The position numbers and the translations under genes are program-made. Shown here piece after piece: positions 17,915-24,885 of a DNA stretch of 64,000 nt. The notes below the pieces were generated by a model, which was not told where the DNA came from, did no database searches, and worked only from the letters and a program-made list of their open reading frames with translations. Each line of letters begins with the position of its first letter. The first letter of the stretch is position 1. This DNA is from Candidatus Latescibacterota bacterium. Lineage in GTDB: Bacteria > Krumholzibacteriota > Krumholzibacteriia > G020349025. Location: positions 3,041,661-3,105,660 of the forward strand of contig CP070763.1 in NCBI GenBank assembly GCA_020349025.1. Direction: 5' to 3'.

Positions 17915-19416
17915 GAAACGCTCCATTGCGCTGCGTCGGAACGGCCGTCTTCTGCGTCGGCGCGAGCGTCGTGTTGCAGAACGCGGATCTGGTGCACGCG
18001 GGCCGGTTGCCGCGCTACGGTGGTCACCTGCGCATCGAGTTGGCCGAGCTGCCAACCGACCTCGACCCCACGCGTCTCAACGGTGACGATGCGGCGCTGG
18101 TCGCGGCGTGCGTCTACGAAGGCCTGACGCGCCAGGCTGGCGCCGGGCCGGGATTGGCGCACGGCTGGATCCACGACGAGCAGGCGCGGCGCTGGGTGTT
18201 CCACCTGCGAAGCGGCGTCCAGTTCCACGACGGCACGGCTTGCGACGCCGATGCTGTGAGCGAGTCGTTGCATCGACTCAGCGATCCTCGTGTCTCCGAG
18301 CATGCGTGGATTCTGCGCGAGCTGGTCGGGTGGGATGATTTCTCTTCCGGCGCGACGCAGCAGATCGAGGGGATCTACGTCGTCTCCGCCAACGAAATCG
18401 AGCTGCACTTCCGATCGCCGCTCCCCGATCTACCGGCTCGGCTGGCGCTTCCGGCAGCGGGGATCGCTCACTGGCAGGGGTTGGTCCCTTCGGGCACGGG
18501 TCCCTTCCGTGCCGTGGGCGCGGTGGGGAACGCTCTGCGCCTGCTGGCTTTCGATCGCCACCATCGCGGACGCCCCTACCTCGACGGCGTCGACTTCATC
18601 GCTGCGAGCGCAACCGACGACCTCGCGCTTCTCGACGGGGCCGCGCTGATGCAACGCGCCGATCCGTTGGCGCGTCCCGCCGTGGGGCAGGTGCGCGTTC
18701 GCGTCCCGACGGCGCGGCTCGGCGTGGCGCTTCTCCACCCGCGGAGCCGCGCCCTCGAGGGCATGGAGGTGCGCCGGCGCTTGGCCGAGGGATTCGATCG
18801 CGGTGTGTTCGTGCGCGCGACGTTGTCGGGGGATGGAGAAGCGGCGCTCGGTCTCGCTCCGAGTCGTAAGCGATCCACCCCGCGCATGGAGGAGGCCGAA
18901 GGCGATCTGCTGCAGCGGCCGCGCCAGCAAGTACGCATCGTGACGGCGTCGTCGGAGCCCGTCCTGCAGAAGCTGGGCGAACGCTTGCAGGTGCATCTGT
19001 TTGCCCTCGGGCTCGACGCCCGCCTCGACGTTCTCGATTCACCCCGCTACGCCGAGGCACTTCGCACTTCACGCTACGACATCGTGCTGCTCGGCTGGTC
19101 GCCGCCGTTGCCGGAGCGATCGGCCGCTGCGTTCGATGCGAGCTCGCTGGCATCAAGCGCCGACGGCGCACGGGTTCGCAGCATCCTCTCCAGCCTGGTT
19201 GCGCCCATTCTGGGGCCGCACATGCCGCCGCGTTGGCGCGATCTTCTGGAGGGACGCGAAACGGCCAGCGAGAGCGCGCTTCTCGAGAGCGGCCAGCTCA
19301 TTCCGCTCATCTTCTTCCACGATCAGTGGCGCGCGGTGGATCGCGTCGTCGACGTCCACCCCTCCCATACCGATCTCGGGGTCGCGGGCGCGCACCTGCA
19401 GCCGATGCGTCCTTGA
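17911..19416 (+). CDS. family 5 extracellular solute-binding protein, orphan
   Basis: 501 residues, ATGA overlap with the previous gene. A signal-like N-terminus (about 1-30) leads to YGGHLRIELAELPTDLDPT and the characteristic WVFHLRSGVQFHDGT of SBP_bac_5 (oligopeptide or nickel binding). A PSGTGPFRA motif and a C-terminal part (YDIVLLGWSPPLPE) also fit. No lipobox Cys is visible, and no ABC permease or ATPase is near. Translational coupling to a glycosyltransferase and an FG-GAP protein argues for an envelope-sensing or processing role rather than ordinary uptake, which is speculative. A Ser/Arg-rich patch at about 305-325 interrupts the fold. Confidence 0.82.
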   Translation: MRNAPLRCVGTAVFCVGASVVLQNADLVHAGRLPRYGGHLRIELAELPTDLDPTRLNGDDAALVAACVYEGLTRQAGAGPGLAHGWIHDEQARRWVFHLRSGVQFHDGTACDADAVSESLHRLSDPRVSEHAWILRELVGWDDFSSGATQQIEGIYVVSANEIELHFRSPLPDLPARLALPAAGIAHWQGLVPSGTGPFRAVGAVGNALRLLAFDRHHRGRPYLDGVDFIAASATDDLALLDGAALMQRADPLARPAVGQVRVRVPTARLGVALLHPRSRALEGMEVRRRLAEGFDRGVFVRATLSGDGEAALGLAPSRKRSTPRMEEAEGDLLQRPRQQVRIVTASSEPVLQKLGERLQVHLFALGLDARLDVLDSPRYAEALRTSRYDIVLLGWSPPLPERSAAAFDASSLASSADGARVRSILSSLVAPILGPHMPPRWRDLLEGRETASESALLESGQLIPLIFFHDQWRAVDRVVDVHPSHTDLGVAGAHLQPMRP

Positions 19417-19466
19417 GCGCTCGCCGACGCGCATCACGCCCACAGCGACGAGTCCACGAGCGCTCA
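19414..19466. terminator. inverted repeat spanning two convergent stop codons
   Basis: TGAGCGCTCG at 19414 and CGAGCGCTCA at 19457 are perfect inverted repeats; one holds the stop of the solute-binding gene and the other the stop of the channel gene. Each arm contains the palindrome GAGCGCTC. The loop is 33 nt and there is no T-run, so termination is only possible. Confidence 0.35.
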
Positions 19467-20168
19467 CTGCTCGCTGCTCGACATGGTGCTTGCAGCTTCA
19501 CTCACGAGCCAGGCGACGAGGATGGCCACGAACATGGGCCCGACGATCGCCTCGAGCGACGCCATCATGCGCGCGATCCCGGAGACCGGTGAGATGTCTC
19601 CGTATCCGAGCGTCGTCAGCGTGACGAAGCTGTAGTAGATGAAAAGCTCGCCCGGTCGAACCGCGCCGCCGGCGGAACCTTCGAGTGCGCTGCTGACCGA
19701 GAAGGAACCGGGTGAGACCTCTTCGATCAACGAGTAGATGAACGCCCACATGACGCCGATCAAGATATAGACGCACACGGCTCCAAAGATGGAGTCGAGC
19801 GTGAACGATTTGGTGTTCAGGACGCGGTCGAGGATGGTGAGCGCAATGTAGCCGAAGAAGAAGACCGTCAGCAGGTCGCTGATGATGTGCAGTGCGGTGC
19901 TGTCGTAGAGCGTGCCTAAAACGCCGCATGCGACGGCGAACAACACCGTCAGAACGCTCACGATCAAGGCGCGATGGCTGTCCGCCACCGCATAGCACGC
20001 GGCCACGAGCACGACGATGAAGGTGATGTCGATGGTCAACGCCATCAGTGGGAAGGGTCTCAAGAGCGGGTGCAACACGAAGAGAACGAGAACGAGAGTA
20101 GACAGCAAAGGAGCGAAGCGGCCCGCTTTCAGGTTGTCCATGGAGAGGACGAACTTCGGAAAGGGCAT
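19464..20168 (-). CDS. potassium channel family membrane protein
   Basis: 234 residues from the ATG at 20168 with AGGAG about 9 nt upstream. About six hydrophobic segments; the last two flank a pore loop with the selectivity filter TLTTLGYGDISP, so the ion should be K+. The pore helices come after four N-terminal helices, as in 6-TM ion channels, but no charged voltage-sensor helix is obvious. It has no RCK/TrkA-N cytosolic domain, so gating control is unclear. It starts 17 nt after the stop of the RND adaptor on the same strand, hence probably co-transcribed. Confidence 0.85.
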   Translation of the reverse strand: MPFPKFVLSMDNLKAGRFAPLLSTLVLVLFVLHPLLRPFPLMALTIDITFIVVLVAACYAVADSHRALIVSVLTVLFAVACGVLGTLYDSTALHIISDLLTVFFFGYIALTILDRVLNTKSFTLDSIFGAVCVYILIGVMWAFIYSLIEEVSPGSFSVSSALEGSAGGAVRPGELFIYYSFVTLTTLGYGDISPVSGIARMMASLEAIVGPMFVAILVAWLVSEAASTMSSSEQ

Positions 20169-20184
20169 CCCGTGCAGCTCCTGC

Positions 20185-21309
20185 CTACGGGGCCACAGCA
20201 GCCTGCGGCTCCAGGAGTCGCACCTGCTGTCCATCGGCGATGCGGCTCACTCCTGCGGTCACAAGGAGATCGCCGTCCGCCAGACCATCCACGATCTCGA
20301 GGCCCTCCTGTGTCAGCTCACCGACGCTGACGTTGCGGCGTTGGGCGACGCCGATGCCGGCCCCCTGTGGCGCGACGACGAAAACGAAGCGACCGCCGCG
20401 ATCCTCCCCCACCGCGACCGGGGGAACGTAGAAGTGCTCGCCCGACTCAGTCGTCGCGAAGGTGAAGGTGACCTCTGCCGCCATGCCGGAGCGGATGTTC
20501 GCATCCGCTTCGTCGAGGCGCGCCTTGACCGGGAACGTCGTTGCGCCGCCGGTCGTGGCGACGCCCACCTCGCGGATGCGCGCCGGGAACGAGCGACCCG
20601 GGATGGCGTCGAAACGCACGCTGACGCGATCGCCTTCGCGGATGCGCGCGATCAGCACTCCGGGGATGCCCACCTGCACCTCCGGTGTCGAGCCGGCTTC
20701 GAGGAGGGCAACCGTCTGGCCGCTTCGGACGTTCTCGTTCACTTCGACCTGGACGCTGGCGATGGCACCGGCGAGGGGTGCGGTGAGCTTGGTGTACTCG
20801 AGCTGCAGGCGCGCCAATTCGAGCTTCTTGTGCGCCGAGGTGACGGCGGCCTTCGACGACTCGGATCCAGTACGCGCAGCATCGAGATCGTTGCGTGAGG
20901 CGTTGCGGTTCTCATAGAGGGCGCGCGTGCGCTGGTAGTTCGATTCCGCGTTGCGCGCTTCCGCCTGTGCACGCTCGAGCCCGGCCTGCGCATCCTCCAT
21001 CTGCAGCTCGTAGTCCTTTGGGTCGAGCTCGGCGATCGACTGGCCGGCGCGCACTTGGTCCCCCACCTTGATCGGAAGCCGCTGGATCGTCCCACCGACT
21101 TTGAAGCTCAGCGCGGTTTGCACGCTCGACTGGGCGACACCGGAGAAGGATCGCTGGCGCGTTCCTCCAGAGGCGTAGACGATCTGATAGCGCACGGGGC
21201 GGAGCGGGACATCCGGCTCCGGCGTCTCACCGCAGCCGCCCAGGGGGAGTGCGAGAAGCGCCGCGAGGAGCGGTGCCAGGAGCGGCTGGGCTGATGCGAG
21301 AGTGCGCAA
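20185..21309 (-). CDS. RND efflux periplasmic adaptor lipoprotein, orphan
   Basis: 374 residues from TTG (GGAG about 7 nt upstream). A signal peptide ends in a lipobox (LPLGGC, Cys about 26), so it is probably lipid-anchored. Then come a barrel-sandwich lipoyl half motif (FKVGGTIQRLPIKVGDQVRAGQ), an alpha-hairpin coiled coil (about 100-170), the second lipoyl half (TAPLAGAIASVQVEVNENVRSGQ), a beta barrel and a membrane-proximal domain. It bridges an inner-membrane RND pump and an outer-membrane channel. Neither is next to it; an RND pump without an adaptor lies at 56212 in the same window. The potassium channel gene follows directly. Confidence 0.9.
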   Translation of the reverse strand: MRTLASAQPLLAPLLAALLALPLGGCGETPEPDVPLRPVRYQIVYASGGTRQRSFSGVAQSSVQTALSFKVGGTIQRLPIKVGDQVRAGQSIAELDPKDYELQMEDAQAGLERAQAEARNAESNYQRTRALYENRNASRNDLDAARTGSESSKAAVTSAHKKLELARLQLEYTKLTAPLAGAIASVQVEVNENVRSGQTVALLEAGSTPEVQVGIPGVLIARIREGDRVSVRFDAIPGRSFPARIREVGVATTGGATTFPVKARLDEADANIRSGMAAEVTFTFATTESGEHFYVPPVAVGEDRGGRFVFVVAPQGAGIGVAQRRNVSVGELTQEGLEIVDGLADGDLLVTAGVSRIADGQQVRLLEPQAAVAP

Positions 21310-21666
21310 CGATTCTCCCCGGGGCTGAGTGCGTCGACGGCGCGGAGGTTAACAACCGGGACGGATGCGGATCAAGATACGTCAGGCGTCGGCTTCGGCA
21401 CGCGATCACGCCGTAACGCTTTTCAAATCCAAACGTTGACCTCGCGTTCGGTGGTGCGGAATGGTGGCGGGCGGGGCTCGCGGCGACGCGGCGCCAAGAG
21501 CACGAGGCAGCGGCCCGCGCCGCGATGCCAGATCGGATCGGCGTGCTATCCTGTTGTGCGGAAAACAGATTCCCGTGCTGGCGGGGGGTCGATCGGGTAG
21601 ACAGCCGCGGTACCCCGTGCCTACAATGGGCGTCTTGTCCTCGGCAGGGAGTACCCCGGGAGCCGC
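21310..21666. other. divergent intergenic region before folB
   Basis: About 357 nt between the adaptor gene and folB, which are divergent, so it should hold both promoters. I see no clear -35/-10 pair and no coding frame with family resemblance. Confidence 0.4.
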
Positions 21667-22020
21667 ATGGACCGTGTGATCTTGAGCGGCATCCGGTGCA
21701 GCGTGCGTGTGGGTGTGACTTTGGAGGAGCGTCGGACCCCGCAGGACTGCCTCATCGATGTCGAGCTCGAGTGCGACCTCGCGCGCGCGACGCGCTCGGA
21801 CGACCTGCAGGACACACTCGACTATTCGAAGGTGTTCGATCTCGTCCAGGGGCTGTGTCGCGAAGAGGAATTTGCGCTCCTCGAGAGGTTCGCTGGTCGG
21901 CTCGAAGAGGAAATCCGTCGTAGCCTGCGCTTCGATTCCTTGGCGATCCGGGTGAAGAAGCTGAATCCACCTCTGCCGGGCTCGGTCGACTACGCAGGAA
22001 TCGAGATCCGCCGCAGCTGA
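21667..22020 (+). CDS. folB: dihydroneopterin aldolase
   Basis: 117 residues, the normal length. Folate biosynthesis: cleaves dihydroneopterin to hydroxymethyl-dihydropterin and glycolaldehyde in the cytoplasm. Family features are the N-terminal VILSGIRCSVRVGVTLEERRTPQ, the Glu/Lys pocket region with LLERFAGRLEEEI, and RVKKLNPPLPGSVDYAGIEI. GGGAG precedes the ATG. The PP2C gene follows after 21 nt on the same strand; no other folate gene is nearby. Confidence 0.92.
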   Translation: MDRVILSGIRCSVRVGVTLEERRTPQDCLIDVELECDLARATRSDDLQDTLDYSKVFDLVQGLCREEEFALLERFAGRLEEEIRRSLRFDSLAIRVKKLNPPLPGSVDYAGIEIRRS

Positions 22021-22041
22021 GGAGTTGCCAGGAGAAACCGC

Positions 22042-22857
22042 TTGCAGATTGTCGCCAAGACAGATGTGGGTCTCGTGCGCAAGCGCAACGAAGACTACTT
22101 CGTTGTTGCGCCATCCCACGACCTCGTCGTGCTGTGCGATGGCATGGGAGGCCATCCTGGCGGTGACGTGGCCAGTCGCATGGTCGCGGAAGAGGTGGAG
22201 CGTATCGTCTCGGAGGGTGTCGACGAGTCGGTTCGATTCGATCCTGCAAACGGCGTGCAGGAGCTCGAACCCTTCGTTTCACTCCTGCATGGCGTTTTCC
22301 GCGCCGATCACAAGCTGCGTGACTACGGGCGCAAGAACCCGGAGTTTGCAGGCATGGGCACGACGCTCGTGGCCGTGCAGGAGCATGAAGGCGTCGTCTG
22401 CGTGGCCCACGTCGGGGACAGTCGCGTCTACTCCTTCAAGTCGGGAAGTCTGAATCAGGTCACGCACGATCACAGTGTGGTCGCGACGCATCCCGAATAC
22501 GCGCACCTGGCTGGAATGCGCAACATCCTTACTCGCGCCATGGGTGTCGGCGACGAGCTCGAGGTGGATTTCATCATCGCGCCGGTGGAGAAGGATGAGC
22601 TCTTCCTGTTGTGCACCGACGGCTTGCACAACTACGTCGCCGAGGAGCGCATCGTGGAAATCCTCAAGTCCGAAAAGAGCCCGGAGGAACGCGCCGAAGA
22701 GCTCGTCGACGAGGCGAAGAAGGGTGGCGGCGGCGACAACGTCACGCTCTCGATCGCTTGGGTGACACAGGGGGACGCCGCCGGCCGCAACAGCATTCGC
22801 GGCGTCGTGACCGAGAACGAAACCGGCCTCAAGGTGCAGCTGGGGACCGACGCCTGA
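22042..22857 (+). CDS. PP2C-type Ser/Thr protein phosphatase
   Basis: 271 residues from TTG (AGGAG 7 nt upstream), starting with the conserved KTDVGLVRKRNEDYF. Metal-dependent phosphatase motifs in order: DGMGGHPGGDVAS, GMGTTLVA, HVGDSRVY, LLCTDGLHNY and GGGDNVTLSI, giving all metal-binding Asp residues. Such enzymes reverse Ser/Thr kinase signalling; no kinase is encoded in this window. Probably cotranscribed with folB. Confidence 0.92.
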   Translation: MQIVAKTDVGLVRKRNEDYFVVAPSHDLVVLCDGMGGHPGGDVASRMVAEEVERIVSEGVDESVRFDPANGVQELEPFVSLLHGVFRADHKLRDYGRKNPEFAGMGTTLVAVQEHEGVVCVAHVGDSRVYSFKSGSLNQVTHDHSVVATHPEYAHLAGMRNILTRAMGVGDELEVDFIIAPVEKDELFLLCTDGLHNYVAEERIVEILKSEKSPEERAEELVDEAKKGGGGDNVTLSIAWVTQGDAAGRNSIRGVVTENETGLKVQLGTDA

Positions 22858-23361
22858 GCCCGGCGCCAGCCCTTCCAGGCCGGATCTGCACGCTTCGCGA
22901 ACCACACGCCTCTACTTTTCCCGCATCTCTGGAGCCGGATTTCGCGAATTAGAGAATGGAGCGTGGAGAGTGGCTCCGACGCTCCGCGGCTGCGAGTCGG
23001 CGAACGCCGATGGAACGTCGTTCCGACACACTCGGCGATGCTCTGCGACACGGTCGACCGTACCCGCGTGATACGCCCACCGCCTGTTTGGCTGACTACC
23101 CCTATGCCACAGTGGCGCTGATCACAGCCATTGTGGCATGACAGAGGTGACAAAATTGCACTCAAAAGTGGGCAACACGCCGCGTGAGAGCCGACAGGAC
23201 GGTTTTTGTGGCCCCAAGCGGGGAATTCGGGCGCTTACGAGCGTGTACTAAGGGGTGAATAGCCGTCTGCGACCTCGAGGAAACAGATCGACCATCCGGC
23301 ATGGCGATTGCACATCTCCGTAACGAAGTCGCAAAACGTCTATTCACAAGGGGTTGAAGCG
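22858..23361. other. long leader/promoter region of the sigma factor gene
   Basis: About 500 nt with no convincing coding frame. It holds the inverted repeat at 23104-23139. Sequence from about 23090 to 23360 is less GC-rich than its surroundings, as expected for a regulated promoter region. Confidence 0.45.
23104..23139. promoter_or_regulatory. 13-bp inverted repeat made of two palindromes upstream of sigma factor
   Basis: ATGCCACAGTGGC and GCCATTGTGGCAT are inverted copies with one mismatch, separated by 10 nt. Each contains an 11-bp palindrome of the form GCCA-N3-TGGC (23106-23116 and 23127-23137), centred 21 bp apart, two helical turns. No T-run follows, so an operator is more likely than a terminator. 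A related GCCATTGTAGC lies before the hsp20 genes at 12958. Confidence 0.5.
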
Positions 23362-24210
23362 ATGAAGTCGTCCAAGACGGTTCCGGCCTACGATACTCTG
23401 GGCATCTACCTGAAAGAGATTCGCAAGATCTCTCTCCTGACGCCCGAGGAAGAGTCGGCGCTCGCCAGGCGCGTCAAGAACGGAGATCCTGGCGCGCTGA
23501 ACGAGTTGGTGCGTCGGAACCTGCGCTTCGTCGTCTCCGTGGCCAAGCAGTATTCCAAGTCCGGCGTCCCGTTCGAGGATCTGATCAACGAAGGGAACAT
23601 GGGACTGATTCGCGCCGCGGAGCGCTTCGATGTCGATCGAGGCTTCCGCTTCATCTCCTATGCGGTGTGGTGGGTGCGTCAGGCGATTCTCCAGTACATC
23701 GCCGAGCACTCGCGCACGGTACGTCTACCGCTCAACAAGTCCACGCGCCTGACGAAGGTGAACAAGGCGTCGCAACGTCTCAGTCAGGAGCTCGGTCGAG
23801 ACCCGACGCACGCCGAGGTGGCGAAGCGCCTGGACATGAAGCCGCGCGAAGTCGAGCAGGTGCTGAACATGCCGACGACGCAGTTCTCGATCGACGAGCC
23901 CACAGAGGGACGCGATCACGATTTCCACGTCGACACTCTAACGGACGAAACATCGGCGGGCCCGGAAGACACGACGATCGAGAGCACTCGAAACGAAGAC
24001 ATTGCCACGGCATTGGCGTCGCTGAACGCGCGCGAAGAGGACATCATCAAGCGCTACTTCGGGCTCGCTGGCAACGACCCGCACACGCTCGAGGAGATCG
24101 GCAAGGTGTACAAGCTCACGCGCGAGCGCGTCCGCCAGATCCGTGACCGTGCGATCTCGCGCCTGCGCACCTCGCCGCAGAGCACGGCGCTCGCAGAGTA
24201 CGCCCAGTAA
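23362..24210 (+). CDS. rpoD: RNA polymerase sigma factor, RpoD/SigA type, short form
   Basis: 282 residues from the ATG at 23362 (AAGGGG upstream). Region 1.2 (DTLGIYLKEIRKISLLTPEEE), region 2 (NLRFVVSVAKQYSKSG, EDLINEGNMGLIRAAERFD, FRFISYAVWWVRQAI for -10 recognition), region 3 (RLPLNKSTRL, SQELGRDPTHAEVA) and region 4 with the helix-turn-helix (TLEEIGKVYKLTRERVRQIRDRAISRLR). Region 1.1 and the non-conserved region of long RpoD proteins are absent, as in FCB-group primary sigma factors. It is either the primary sigma or a close group 2 relative. A single gene with its own leader and terminator. Confidence 0.9.
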   Translation: MKSSKTVPAYDTLGIYLKEIRKISLLTPEEESALARRVKNGDPGALNELVRRNLRFVVSVAKQYSKSGVPFEDLINEGNMGLIRAAERFDVDRGFRFISYAVWWVRQAILQYIAEHSRTVRLPLNKSTRLTKVNKASQRLSQELGRDPTHAEVAKRLDMKPREVEQVLNMPTTQFSIDEPTEGRDHDFHVDTLTDETSAGPEDTTIESTRNEDIATALASLNAREEDIIKRYFGLAGNDPHTLEEIGKVYKLTRERVRQIRDRAISRLRTSPQSTALAEYAQ

Positions 24211-24240
24211 CACCACGGCCCGTTTGTGCCCCCGAGCCAT

Positions 24241-24272
24241 GGGACGTCGGACAGCCGACGTCCCTTCTCTTT
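24241..24272 (+). terminator. rho-independent terminator after sigma factor gene
   Basis: A perfect 10-bp stem (GGGACGTCGG/CCGACGTCCC) with loop ACAG, followed at once by TTCTCTTT, 30 nt after the stop codon. On the opposite side it meets the convergent lipoprotein gene. Confidence 0.85.
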
Positions 24273-24294
24273 GGCTGAACGTTCGGTGGCGTCG

Positions 24295-24885
24295 TCAGTA
24301 GGTTGCCAGCCACTCGGCCTGGTCGCTGACGACGTGGGTTTCGAAGCCCTGCTCCTGTAGAAAGAAGCGAATTCGCCACACCGCGCGGTCGGGGTAGCGT
24401 TGCGGCTCCGAGTCGAATGCGAGGACCGCCGCGAAAGTGCTGATCGGTGTGCCCACCTGATGCTCCATCGTAGCGGCCCACACGCGTGGGCTGTCCTGCC
24501 AGCTCGAGGGCAGCGAACGCCCGCGCACCGAGCTGGTGTCCACCTCGGCGCTCGTGACGTTGCCGTCGGAATCAACGGAGACCTCGAGAACCGAGCTCTT
24601 CGCCGGGGTCCAGTAGCTCAGCTTCCACACCCCTCCACGGTCGGGAAGCCAACCTTCGTTGCCGACCCCGACGCCATGGATGCGACACAGCACCGCATCC
24701 CGCGCCCACTCGAAGACCACCGTTTGCGCCTGCTCGTGTGCCCAGCGCGCGGCGCCCCCCGGCTTGGTGCGGTTCGGCAGCACCGGAGCGCACGCGTGCA
24801 GGGCGACGACGCAGGCGATCGTGGTCACAAGACGAACGGCTCGATTCGCGCCTGCAGACGCAGGCCCGTGGGATCGTGCAAGCAT
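24295..24885 (-). CDS. putative lipoprotein of unknown function
   Basis: 196 residues from the ATG at 24885, which overlaps the stop of the upstream GT39-TPR gene by 1 nt (TGATG), with GGAG 5-6 nt before. A hydrophobic N-terminus ends in VVALHACAP, a plausible lipobox. The mature part has no family I recognise; the order of alternating strands (WKLSYWTPAKSSVLEVSVDSDGNV) suggests a small beta-rich fold. Translational coupling suggests it works with the glycosyltransferase upstream. The frame extends to 25041 but that part overlaps the neighbour. Confidence 0.65.
   Translation of the reverse strand: MLARSHGPASAGANRAVRLVTTIACVVALHACAPVLPNRTKPGGAARWAHEQAQTVVFEWARDAVLCRIHGVGVGNEGWLPDRGGVWKLSYWTPAKSSVLEVSVDSDGNVTSAEVDTSSVRGRSLPSSWQDSPRVWAATMEHQVGTPISTFAAVLAFDSEPQRYPDRAVWRIRFFLQEQGFETHVVSDQAEWLATY

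Noticed and set aside
22956..23141. 61-residue frame upstream of the sigma factor gene
   Set aside because: No ribosome site, no family resemblance, Arg-rich composition typical of chance frames, and it covers the inverted repeat.
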